From positions 1-22,443 of the IMG/VR virus record IMGVR_UViG_3300020196_000274: DNA of 22,443 nt. One strand, given 5' to 3'. Origin of the DNA: a virus. Position numbers and translations under genes: made by a program. Numbering within the stretch: position 1 is the first letter of the stretch; each line of letters starts with the position of its first letter. This document shows, in pieces, positions 1-7,790 of the stretch. A model generated the notes under the pieces. The model worked only from the letters and a program-made list of their open reading frames with translations. It was not told the DNA's origin and ran no database searches.

Positions 1-1136
1 CGCTTGTAATTCCTACGGTTGTTACAATACCGCTTGCAAGATATAAATTATCGATATATCCGAAAGAAATTCCTGCAGTAGTTACAATACCTGTAGTTAC
101 AAAAAGATCATCTACTCTACCACTAGAGATTCCTGCGGTTGTTACAATACCTGTAGTTACAAAAAGATCATCTACTCTACCACTAGAGATTCCTGCAGTG
201 GTTACGATACCAGAAGTTGCAAAGAAATTATCGACTCTAGCGCTTGTGATTCCTGCAGTGGTTACGATACCAGAAGTTGCAAAGAAATTATCGACTCTAG
301 CGCTTGTAATTCCTACAGTTGTTAGAATACCAGTGTTAATATATACATTGTCTATTGATGCAGTTGAAATTCCTGCAGTAGTTACGATACCAGAAGTTGC
401 AAAGAAATTATCTACTCTAGCGCTTGTGATTCCTGCAGTGGTTACGATACCAGAGTTGATGTAACCATTATTAGCTGATAAAGTTGTGGTATAAAGATTA
501 GTTATAATACCTGAAGCTACATAAGCATTTGTAATGTTAAAACTAGTAGCGATACCACCATTGATATTAGCAGTATCAATGTACTCTGTAGTTGCAAATA
601 GAGTGGTTACAATACCTGTAGTTACAAAAAGATCATCTACTCTACCACTAGAAATTCCTGCAGTAGTTACGATACCTGTAGTTACAAAAAGATCATCTAC
701 TCTACCACTAGAAATTCCTGCAGTAGTTACAATACCTGTAGTTACAAAAAGATCATCTACTCTACCACTAGAGATTCCTGCAGTGGTTACGATACCAGAG
801 TTGATGTAACCATTATTAGCTGATAAAGTTGTGGTATAAAGATTAGTTATAATACCTGAAGCTACATAAGCATTTGTAATGTTAAAACTAGTAGCGATAC
901 CACCATTAATATTTGCAGTATCAATATACTCTGTAGTTGCAAATAAGGTTGTAACAATACCAGAAGTTGCAAAGAAATCATCTACTCTAGCACTTGAAAT
1001 TCCTGCAGTGGTTACGATACCAGAAGTTGCGAAGAAGTTGTCTACTCTAGCACTAGAAATCCCTGCAGTGGTTACGATACCAGAAGTTGCAAAGAAATCA
1101 TCTACTCTAGCACTAGAAATCCCTGCAGTGGTTATA
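1..1136 (-). repeat. 60-bp tandem coding repeats (20-residue fibre units) with a 345-bp super-repeat
   Basis: The 3' part of the fibre gene is a tandem array with a 60-base period, each unit coding 20 residues that begin GIVTT. Two sequence classes occur: one ending in RVD-N/D-FFATS and one ending in SRVDDLFVTT. Between them sits a 55-residue insert beginning LFATTEYIDTANINGG, present twice (about 441-605 and 786-950). Three 60-base units plus one 165-base insert make a 345-base super-repeat that occurs twice. A perfect direct match of about 135 bases links 428-562 and 773-907. The array runs off the left edge. Confidence 0.9.
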
Positions 1137-2167
1137 ATTCCTGTGTTTATTCTTGAAGTATTTGCATTTGATTCACTGGTTACGTTTAATCTAGAAACCG
1201 ACTCTTCTTGAACATCTAGGACATCAATGAATGCTTTACCGACAATGGGATCAGTGAAAGTAAAACTTGTTGATATGCTTAAATTTGAAAAATAATAATC
1301 ATTAAGTTGAGTAAATTCAAAATCTCTAGTTCCAGTTACATTATTAGTTTCATTTATTGTTATTTCGCCAACTCCAATACTTTCAATATTGGCGGCCGCA
1401 GTTAATCCACTAGAAGGATCAAATATTATATCATATCCCACTGCCAAATTAGAAGTATCAATTCCAGTAATTATTGTACCAGCTGAAGAAACTGTTCCAG
1501 ATACAGTTAAAACTCCAACAGTACCGGTTGTATTTTGAGATAGAGTTACAAATCCAGTACCTAGAGAAAGGATGGTTGTTCCTGCACCAATCCCAAAACC
1601 ACTAACTCCATATCCGACAGCTAAAACGGATGTATCAATGCCCGCAGGGGATGACAATTCATTTCCATTAGAAGTAACTAGATAAGCAGATGTTGATATT
1701 TGGGCATCTGTGGTAAATTGACTTATAATGATAGAACCGGTTTCAATACCTACCACTGTTGTTCCAACAGAAACATATGTGGAATTAGTAACAGAATATC
1801 CTACGCGAATATCATTCGTAGAAATTCCAATAATTAGAACGTCTGGAGTTGAACTTATAATACCGGTCCTTTCAACAGGTTGGTTGTAAGCTATAGATAA
1901 ACTTCTGGCATTTACATTACCAGCAAATACAGCATCTCCAATTACGTCTAAAGCAACTGCAGTTCCACTAGTTCCAATTCCAATTGAAACTTTATTAATT
2001 AAATTTTGAGTCGAAGCTGCACCAACTAGATAATGACCGCCAGCAGTAGATCCATCATGGACCACTGCGACATCTAGATTAGTATCAATTGTTAACTCTC
2101 CAACTGCCCCCGTAAATACTAAATGTTCTGCTGTGGTTCCTCTTCTAAGCTGTACCTGCTTGGTCAT
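1..2167 (-). CDS. Tail fibre-like protein with Mtd-type N-terminal domain, 3' end missing
   Basis: The ATG is at 2167 and the frame stays open to the left edge (722 complete codons), so the C-terminus is outside the window. The N-terminus reads MTKQVQLRRGTTAEHLVFTG followed by GAVGELTIDT and VVHDG. This matches my memory of the N-terminal domain of the Bordetella phage major tropism determinant (Mtd_N), which also heads many marine myovirus fibres. Residues about 55-85 (VSIGIGTSGTAVALDVIGDA, then FAGNVNA) resemble the linker common in phage fibres. Residues about 90-340 are Gly/Thr/Ser/Ile-rich beta sequence. From about residue 344 onward the protein is built from 20-residue units of the GIVTTAGISSARVDDFFATS type. 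It starts 48 bases after the stop of the 1472-residue gene and has no strong ribosome binding site. The likely role is a trimeric fibre or adhesin on the virion. The Mtd-like head is clear by eye; the receptor-binding role is inferred. Confidence 0.8.
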   Translation of the reverse strand, partial: MTKQVQLRRGTTAEHLVFTGAVGELTIDTNLDVAVVHDGSTAGGHYLVGAASTQNLINKVSIGIGTSGTAVALDVIGDAVFAGNVNARSLSIAYNQPVERTGIISSTPDVLIIGISTNDIRVGYSVTNSTYVSVGTTVVGIETGSIIISQFTTDAQISTSAYLVTSNGNELSSPAGIDTSVLAVGYGVSGFGIGAGTTILSLGTGFVTLSQNTTGTVGVLTVSGTVSSAGTIITGIDTSNLAVGYDIIFDPSSGLTAAANIESIGVGEITINETNNVTGTRDFEFTQLNDYYFSNLSISTSFTFTDPIVGKAFIDVLDVQEESVSRLNVTSESNANTSRINTGIITTAGISSARVDDFFATSGIVTTAGISSARVDNFFATSGIVTTAGISSARVDDFFATSGIVTTLFATTEYIDTANINGGIATSFNITNAYVASGIITNLYTTTLSANNGYINSGIVTTAGISSGRVDDLFVTTGIVTTAGISSGRVDDLFVTTGIVTTAGISSGRVDDLFVTTGIVTTLFATTEYIDTANINGGIATSFNITNAYVASGIITNLYTTTLSANNGYINSGIVTTAGITSARVDNFFATSGIVTTAGISTASIDNVYINTGILTTVGITSARVDNFFATSGIVTTAGITSARVDNFFATSGIVTTAGISSGRVDDLFVTTGIVTTAGISSGRVDDLFVTTGIVTTAGISFGYIDNLYLASGIVTTVGITS

Positions 2168-2195
2168 AGTACTATACGACTCAAATTACTATTTC

Positions 2196-2215
2196 TTCTG
2201 ATTTATTTATCAGAA
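2196..2215 (-). promoter_or_regulatory. 7-bp inverted repeat with late-promoter-like octamer, upstream of the Mtd-type fibre gene
   Basis: TTCTGAT and ATCAGAA form a perfect 7-bp stem around a 6-base loop, immediately after the TAA of the 1472-residue gene. Minus-strand GATAAATA (2211-2204) lies across the loop and differs from the T4 late promoter core TATAAATA at one base. It is 37 bases before the fibre ATG. There is no T-tract after the hairpin, so a classical terminator is unlikely. A promoter role is inferred from the motif and position only. Confidence 0.35.
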
Positions 2216-5200
2216 TTAAATGATAACAACATAAGTTCTTGGAATCTGGAATGGATTGTTAATAGTTGTTCCCGAAGTTTCCTGAATATAAATTGTTCCA
2301 AGTCCGACATAAGTTGATTTAGTAAACGACTCAAATCCTGAAGAGAATCCAAATAAAGATCCAGATGTATCTTTGTAGATTTTGACAACAAAATTATTTG
2401 AAGATCCAAGAATACTAATTGATCCAGAACTCTTATATGCAGGTATGAATATAATATTTGGATATAGAAGTTCTCCCGATAAAGTTGCAATTCCAGACCC
2501 AATTTGAGTGTAAGTTGAAACTTTTTTGGTTGATGAAGTTCCACTAATATTGAATATTCCAATTCCAACAACAGAGTATTCGGATTCAACTTTGGTTGTT
2601 GCGGAACCATTGATAGAAATAAGTATCGTAGACTCTGGAGTTTGTGCAGAATAAGATTCTGATTTACCAGAAAGAGCAAACAGACTACCAGATCCATTAT
2701 AAGTATCTACCTCTTTTTCACCAGAAGATGTGGCAATAAAGATAGTTCCAAATCCAATTTCCGAACTTACAAATTTAACACTCTGATAAGATCCAAAAAT
2801 TGACTCTACTCCAACACCAATATAAGAATAAGTTGCAATTTCTCTTGTAGAAGCAACTCCACTTAATGTGAATAGTATTGTATCCTCAACAGGGTTCGCA
2901 ACAAATGTTATATTCGCTGCATTTTGATAATCACATGTAAATTCTTCACTATCACAGGAATCATAAAGAACATCCGAAGTATGTTGAGTAAACTTAAATA
3001 GTACAGTATTAGAAATACTTGGAGTGTAAGCACTTACTGCAGCAACACCAAATACATCTACAGGTATTACTCCAGTTCCAACTTCAGATATAGTAATACT
3101 TTCATCAGAAGCTGCACCATTAATACTTAATGTTGGTTGATCTGTTGGAGGTATGCTTGATAAAGACTCATTTGCAGAAGAGGTAAATTGATATAAAACA
3201 GTATTCTCTGGAGTCTGTGCAGATATTGACTCTAATGTTTCTGAAATTCCAGATATTACAAATAAAGTTCCTTTACCGTTTATCAGAATTTTTCTAATTA
3301 TCTTGTCAGCACCGGCACTAAGAGTTATGGAACCGGATCCACGATAAGCATCTACCTCTTTTTCTAATGTTGCAGTTGTTTGTTGCGAAATAGTTGCATT
3401 TCCAGATCCAGAATATGTAAATGTTCTTACCGGTCTGGTTAATGCATTACCAGGAATAGTTACAATACCAGAAGTAATATAAGTGGATCTTGTGAAACTC
3501 CAAGATTTACCAACTCCAGGGCCGCCAGGATAAGCTATCGTATCCTCTGGACTAAATCCAGTAATTACATTGAATAATCCAGTTCCAGAATATGGAGTTA
3601 ATGGACTATACTTGGCAATATTATTAGTTTGATCAAACTTGAATGTTCCTATTCCAGTTCCAGGAACCTTATCATTAATTGGATATCTATTTGAATATGT
3701 CTTAGCATCACGAAGATTTCCTTCACTATCCGGCGCAGTTCCTACGCCAATACCAAACTTAATGCCTGTTGTGCCAATACCAATATTTTTTTCAATACCA
3801 TAGTGTGGAGTGTAATCAATATTTGGATGTAATAGTTCTCCAGAAATACTAAAGAGTTGAGTATTCTCTGGAGTCTGAGCTGAATAAGCTTCTAGAGCTA
3901 CTCCAGAAATACTAAAGAGTTGAGTATTCTCTGGAGTCTGAGCTGAATAAGCTTCTAGAGCTGTTCCAGAGAATGTTAGAGTACCTAAGCCAACATAGGA
4001 ATCTACATCTTTTTCTACAGCTACTCCAGAGAATGTTAGAGTACCTAAGCCAACATAAGATTCTGTATTCTTCTCTACAGCTACTCCAGAGAAAGTATAA
4101 AGAACAAAGTCTTCTGGAGTCTGAGCTGAATAAGCCTCTAGAGCTGTTCCAGAAATAGTAAAGAGTTGAGTATTCTCTGGAATCTGAGCTGAATAAGCTT
4201 CTAGAGCTACTCCAGAAATACTAAAGAGTTGAGTATTCTCTGGAGTCTGAGCTGAATAAGCTTCTAGAGCTGTTCCGGAGAGTGTTAGATTACCTAAGCC
4301 AACATAGGAATCTACATCTTTTTCTATAGCTATTCCAGAGAATGTTAGAGTACCTAAGCCAACATAGGAATCTACATCTTTTTCTATAGCTACTCCAGAG
4401 AATGTTAGAGTACCTAAGCCAACATAAGATTCTGTATTCTTCTCTACAGCTACTCCAGAGAAAGTATAAAGAACAAAGTCTTCTGGAGTCTGAGCTGAAT
4501 AAGCCTCTAGAGCAGTTCCAGAGAACGTATAAAGAACTAAATCTTCTGGAGTCTGAGCTGAATAAGCCTCTAGAGCAGTTCCAGAGATTTGAATTCCTGT
4601 GGTTCCAATACCAATATTCTTTTCAATACCATAATGTGGAGTGTAATCAATATTTGGATGTAATAGTTCTCCAGAAATTTTAATTCCGGTAGTTCCAATA
4701 CCAATATTCTTTTCAATACCATAATGTGGAGTGTAATCTACAAATGGGTGTATGATAGAAGTATTGGTAATTGTAAATAATCCAGAAGGAAAGTAATTAT
4801 AGGCGGCTGTTTCTCGACAAGAAGCAATTCCAGAAATAGAATATAAAGCAGTATCACCGATATATCCCTTTCTAGTAAAACTCCAGGATTTACCTACACT
4901 AGGACCTCCAGGATAAGCTTCTGTATCCTGTGGGCTAAATCCATTTACAACATTAATCGGTCCAAATGGATATACAAGTTCACCGACAATAGATGGAACT
5001 ACAGCACTTACTTCACCAAAATCAAGTGTTAGTCCAGTTGGCGATAGATATACATCACCATAATCAGCGGGTTGTTCAGTTGGATTGTGAATTATTAATC
5101 CATAATCCAAAGCACCTTCAATGATAGAACTTTCATTATAATCATAAGTGACCCTTTCAACTAACTGACCAAATTCAAATAGTGTACCAATACCAACATA

Positions 5201-6634
5201 AGATTCTGTATTCTTTTCTACAGCTACTCCAGAGAAAGTATAAAGAACAAAGTCTTCTGGAGTCTGAGCTGAATAAGCCTCTAGAGCTGTTCCAGAGAAA
5301 GTATAAAGAACAAAGTCTTCTGGAGTCTGAGCTGAATAAGCTTCTAGAGCTACTCCAGAAATACTAAAGAGTTGAGTATTCTCTGGAGTCTGAGCTGAAT
5401 AAGCCTCTAGAGCTGTTCCAGAGAATGTTAGAGTACCTAAGCCAACATAGGAATCTACATCTTTTTCTACAGCTACTCCAGAAATACTAAAGAGTTGAGT
5501 ATTCTCTGGAGTCTGAGCTGAATAAGCCTCTAGAGCTGTTCCAGAAATAGTAAAGAGTTGAGTATTCTCTGGAGTCTGAGCTGAATAAGCTTCTAGAGCT
5601 GTTCCAGAGAATGTTAGAGTGCCTAAACCTATATAAGATTCAGTTTCAGACTCTAATGCAGAAGTTGATAAAACTATAGATCCAGAAACAACTTCTGAAT
5701 AAGAAGCTCTTACTATCGCAATACCATCAATATAAAGCCTATAGTTTGCAGAACATATTGCTGATCCACTTAGAGACATTCCTCCAAATGGATATGGTAT
5801 TACTGGATCAACAATAAAAGCATAATCGCCAATTTGTGGAATTGGTGTTCCTGATACTTGACCATAATCAAGGGGAATACCAGATAAAACATCTACAATA
5901 CTACCATAATCAACAATACTTTCAGTTATTGAAGATTCATTATAGTCATAAGTAATACTTTCTTCAGCAGTATCTAAACTGAAAAGAGTGCCAGATCCCG
6001 TATAATTACCTGTTATAAATCGTTCTTCCGCGCTTCCAAATATCTGTATATTTCCTGAACCAACATAAGATTCTGTATCATTCTCTATAGCTACTCCAGA
6101 AATACTGAAGAGTTGAGTATTCTCTGGAATTTGAGCAATGAACTGTAAGCCTGTATAGTTACCAGTAATTGTGTAGAGAGTAGTATCTCCTACAGGACTT
6201 ATCGTAGTGGACTCTAGGGCCGTCTCGGCGACGGCTGTATCTAGTCGGAGAGTACCAGAAGACAGATATGCATTTACGGTCCTTTCTAGACCATTTCCTA
6301 TCTCAAATACAGTACCATTTCCTACCCAAGTAAATACAACATTTTCAGTTAGAGTTTCACTTGTAAATTCAAATAGTATACCAGAAGAAATATATTGATA
6401 ACTTGCAGATTCTTGTAGAGTACTTAATGTACCTATATTACCGTAAGGAACTAATGACTCGCTAACAGAGATATTATACCAGTCATCTTCTAAGAAATTA
6501 AAAGTTGGACTTCCATCACTTACAGCTCCAATATCCTCCGAAGATGTTGATGCAGACGAAATTAATCCATAATCTTCGGTAGAATATGGATTATTTACTT
6601 CTGGATTATCTAGATTATAGACATAAACTGCCAT
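2216..6634 (-). CDS. Large repeat-rich virion structural protein (1472 aa)
   Basis: The frame is 1472 codons from ATG (6634) to TAA. The first 330 or so residues are beta-rich and hold short DYG motifs (EDYGLIS, VDYGSIV, LDYGQVS). Two repeat-dense zones follow at residues about 332-480 and 682-934. They are assembled from a 21-residue unit (EAYSAQTPENTQLFSISG plus a linker) and a 20-residue unit (VEKDVDSYVGLGTLTFSG type). Rarer blocks are a DYTPHYGIEKNIGIGTTGI motif present three times and a DT-x-AYPGGP-x-VGKSWSFTR block present twice. The C-terminal 500 residues carry diverged versions of the same units. No enzyme motif is seen. Similar SY-x-G-x-G repeat proteins occur among marine T4-like phage structural proteins, as I recall. 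It is flanked by structural genes and starts 20 bases after a terminator, with no obvious ribosome binding site. I infer a fibrous or decorating virion component; the exact location is unknown. Confidence 0.7.
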   Translation of the reverse strand: MAVYVYNLDNPEVNNPYSTEDYGLISSASTSSEDIGAVSDGSPTFNFLEDDWYNISVSESLVPYGNIGTLSTLQESASYQYISSGILFEFTSETLTENVVFTWVGNGTVFEIGNGLERTVNAYLSSGTLRLDTAVAETALESTTISPVGDTTLYTITGNYTGLQFIAQIPENTQLFSISGVAIENDTESYVGSGNIQIFGSAEERFITGNYTGSGTLFSLDTAEESITYDYNESSITESIVDYGSIVDVLSGIPLDYGQVSGTPIPQIGDYAFIVDPVIPYPFGGMSLSGSAICSANYRLYIDGIAIVRASYSEVVSGSIVLSTSALESETESYIGLGTLTFSGTALEAYSAQTPENTQLFTISGTALEAYSAQTPENTQLFSISGVAVEKDVDSYVGLGTLTFSGTALEAYSAQTPENTQLFSISGVALEAYSAQTPEDFVLYTFSGTALEAYSAQTPEDFVLYTFSGVAVEKNTESYVGIGTLFEFGQLVERVTYDYNESSIIEGALDYGLIIHNPTEQPADYGDVYLSPTGLTLDFGEVSAVVPSIVGELVYPFGPINVVNGFSPQDTEAYPGGPSVGKSWSFTRKGYIGDTALYSISGIASCRETAAYNYFPSGLFTITNTSIIHPFVDYTPHYGIEKNIGIGTTGIKISGELLHPNIDYTPHYGIEKNIGIGTTGIQISGTALEAYSAQTPEDLVLYTFSGTALEAYSAQTPEDFVLYTFSGVAVEKNTESYVGLGTLTFSGVAIEKDVDSYVGLGTLTFSGIAIEKDVDSYVGLGNLTLSGTALEAYSAQTPENTQLFSISGVALEAYSAQIPENTQLFTISGTALEAYSAQTPEDFVLYTFSGVAVEKNTESYVGLGTLTFSGVAVEKDVDSYVGLGTLTFSGTALEAYSAQTPENTQLFSISGVALEAYSAQTPENTQLFSISGELLHPNIDYTPHYGIEKNIGIGTTGIKFGIGVGTAPDSEGNLRDAKTYSNRYPINDKVPGTGIGTFKFDQTNNIAKYSPLTPYSGTGLFNVITGFSPEDTIAYPGGPGVGKSWSFTRSTYITSGIVTIPGNALTRPVRTFTYSGSGNATISQQTTATLEKEVDAYRGSGSITLSAGADKIIRKILINGKGTLFVISGISETLESISAQTPENTVLYQFTSSANESLSSIPPTDQPTLSINGAASDESITISEVGTGVIPVDVFGVAAVSAYTPSISNTVLFKFTQHTSDVLYDSCDSEEFTCDYQNAANITFVANPVEDTILFTLSGVASTREIATYSYIGVGVESIFGSYQSVKFVSSEIGFGTIFIATSSGEKEVDTYNGSGSLFALSGKSESYSAQTPESTILISINGSATTKVESEYSVVGIGIFNISGTSSTKKVSTYTQIGSGIATLSGELLYPNIIFIPAYKSSGSISILGSSNNFVVKIYKDTSGSLFGFSSGFESFTKSTYVGLGTIYIQETSGTTINNPFQIPRTYVVII
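3835..4590 (-). repeat. Shuffled 63/60-bp coding repeats, zone 1 of the 1472-aa gene
   Basis: The zone is a mosaic of two units: 63-base (EAYSAQTPE-NTQLFSISG or -DFVLYTFSG) and 60-base (DSYVGLGTLTFSG). Copies are nearly identical in DNA. The 63-base period is visible at 3840 versus 3903, and 4020-4144 matches 4389-4513 perfectly (125 bases). The order of units is irregular, which suggests unequal recombination rather than simple tandem growth. Confidence 0.9.
4590..4750 (-). repeat. Two adjacent HYGIEKNIGIGTTGI blocks (third copy near 3765-3840)
   Basis: Two neighbouring stretches encode P-x-(I/V)DYTPHYGIEKNIGIGTTGI and differ at only a few bases. A third copy lies at about 3765-3840. They border zone 1 on both sides, so the whole zone may have moved or expanded as a cassette. 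Confidence 0.8.
5200..5640 (-). repeat. Shuffled 63/60-bp coding repeats, zone 2 of the 1472-aa gene
   Basis: This zone uses the same two units as zone 1 in a different order: five EAYSAQTPE units broken by SYVGLG-type units. Stretches such as the one around 5216-5300 match zone 1 around 4075-4155 almost base for base, although the zones are separated by about 600 bases of non-repeat coding sequence. Confidence 0.88.
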
Positions 6635-6652
6635 GCAAGTCGTCCAACAACT

Positions 6653-6695
6653 TTTTTAAAAAAGAAGGAGGATCGCCATAAAAAAGCAACCCTCC
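6653..6695 (-). terminator. Rho-independent terminator after the 335-aa gene
   Basis: Read on the minus strand, GGAGGGTTGC pairs with GCGATCCTCC (8 Watson-Crick and 2 G-U pairs, arms 6695-6686 and 6676-6667) around a 9-base loop. It is followed at once by TTCTTTTTT. The hairpin lies about 37 bases past the TGA of the 335-residue gene and 33 bases before the ATG of the 1472-residue gene. The T-tract runs into a 14-base palindrome, CTTTTTTAAAAAAG. Confidence 0.8.
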
Positions 6696-6731
6696 CACCA
6701 ATAACTTATTATATTTTTTTATTAAAATAAA

Positions 6732-7739
6732 TCAGTCAAGAGCAACATTCAATGTGATCTTGATTTGGTCACCGTTATTTTGAATGGTGTATGGACCATT
6801 TGTAAATCTTTCTGCATACATTACAGAACTATAAAGAGTTGCGGTACTTAAACCAGCACTTGAATTTGGTGTTGCTGTCAAAGCGGGAGTAGTGTGAAAC
6901 TCGTTTGCATTAGGAACAGAGAATACTGTATAAACATTAGATGTTAATGTAGTATTACCAGTTCCGGCAGCAATGTAAAGTACATCTCCAGCAACTAGTT
7001 GGTGATTGGTTACTGCAATTTTACCAAAACTGAAGGTAACACTTGAATCAGTAGCAACTTGAATATTATCGATAAGAACTTTATCTAAATAAATTACTTT
7101 TAATGCTCTGTCAATACCTATAACTGTAGTTCCTGTTTGAATTCCTGCGTTTCCACCAACAACCATTCCCAAAGTTAAATCGTCTACGCTTTGATCTGGA
7201 TCAATTGTGATATAAGAGTTACCAATAACACCAATTACTGGATCAGTATTGTCACCCTTGGTAACTGTAGTACCGATACCAACCGAGGCATAGTGAACAA
7301 CGCCTTGTACAGCAACAGGCATGTTGTTTGCACGAGTTACATAGTAACCATAAACATCACCAGCATCTCCAGTGAATGTAAAAGTTTGTTCTGGATATGT
7401 TGCAGTTGTACCAGAACCTACTTGATTAATTCTCCAACGAGAACCATTGAGAAGAATACCAGTCTGAGATGTATATGTCTGATCTCCTCTATTGTTTACA
7501 CAATATGGATACCCTGTGGTAGGAGCAAATCCATAAGCATTGGTATTTCCAATTCCATATGGTTCATAATATCTGGAATCAGAAGGGACATCCGACTCAG
7601 CTGGAGTGGTGTTACTTGTAAAAAGTTTTAAAACTAAGTTTCTGGGAGACTGGTCAGCAAGACTTGCAGTGTGGTTGTTGTTTGCAACCAAGTATCTGAG
7701 TGACTCAAGTTCTCCAATATTTGGAACTAATAGTGCCAT
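6732..7739 (-). CDS. Virion structural protein, 335 aa, in its own transcription unit
   Basis: ATG (7739) to TGA encodes 335 residues beginning MALLVPNIGELESLRYLV, followed by NLVLKLFTSNTTPAESD. I recall this opening from small structural proteins of marine T4-like phages, but I cannot name a family with certainty. The middle contains VGIGTTVTKG, a repeated G-(T/I)-x-TTV pattern and an NHQLVAGDVLYIAAGTG stretch. The last resembles the NH-x-x-x-x-G-D-x-V modules of the giant gene at the right edge. The C-terminus (TNGPYTIQNNGDQIKITLNV) is a typical beta-rich virion-protein ending. There is no signal peptide, membrane segment or catalytic motif. A GGGGAG ribosome binding site lies 8 bases before the start, the best-spaced strong one in the window with that of the 225-residue gene. 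A late promoter upstream and a terminator downstream suggest independent, probably high, late expression. Confidence 0.7.
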   Translation of the reverse strand: MALLVPNIGELESLRYLVANNNHTASLADQSPRNLVLKLFTSNTTPAESDVPSDSRYYEPYGIGNTNAYGFAPTTGYPYCVNNRGDQTYTSQTGILLNGSRWRINQVGSGTTATYPEQTFTFTGDAGDVYGYYVTRANNMPVAVQGVVHYASVGIGTTVTKGDNTDPVIGVIGNSYITIDPDQSVDDLTLGMVVGGNAGIQTGTTVIGIDRALKVIYLDKVLIDNIQVATDSSVTFSFGKIAVTNHQLVAGDVLYIAAGTGNTTLTSNVYTVFSVPNANEFHTTPALTATPNSSAGLSTATLYSSVMYAERFTNGPYTIQNNGDQIKITLNVALD

Positions 7740-7747
7740 TTAAACAA

Positions 7748-7753
7748 CTCCCC
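7748..7753 (-). promoter_or_regulatory. Ribosome binding site of the 335-aa gene
   Basis: Minus-strand GGGGAG with an 8-base spacer to ATG. It fixes the start at 7739. Most other genes here have only weak Shine-Dalgarno matches. Confidence 0.7.
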
Positions 7754-7782
7754 TACAGGTTATGAATTTTAATAACTATCTT

Positions 7783-7790
7783 TATTTATA
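7783..7790 (-). promoter_or_regulatory. T4-type late promoter (TATAAATA)
   Basis: An exact minus-strand TATAAATA is placed 43 bases before the ATG of the 335-residue gene. This is the T4 late core recognised by RNA polymerase with gp55 and gp33, and it is also found in T4-like cyanophages. It overlaps the TAA stop of the preceding gene (7788-7786). Its use as a promoter is inferred from exact motif and placement. Confidence 0.7.

Noticed and set aside
1-1136. CRISPR-like regular 60-bp repeats
   Set aside because: There are no distinct spacers; every unit is coding sequence in one frame with amino-acid-level conservation.
198-1211. Plus-strand open frames rich in VVTIPEVAKKLSTLALEIPA-like repeats
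   Set aside because: They are antisense shadows of the 60-bp repeats in the minus-strand fibre gene. The period is a multiple of three, so any frame open in one unit stays open across the array.
1392-1399. GCGGCCGC (NotI-like 8-mer), striking in AT-rich DNA
   Set aside because: It lies in frame in the fibre gene, coding Ala residues in a continuous beta-rich stretch, with no sign of vector or cloning junction.
2203-2697. Minus-strand 164-codon open frame overlapping the end of the 1472-residue gene
   Set aside because: It lies wholly inside the larger gene in another frame and its Leu-rich, charge-random composition is typical of an out-of-frame read.
3973-5367. Plus-strand open frames of 60-90 codons with LLQRKYKEQSLLESELNKPL-type repeats
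   Set aside because: They are antisense to the repeat zones of the 1472-residue gene, lack a ribosome binding site and have no independent codon support.
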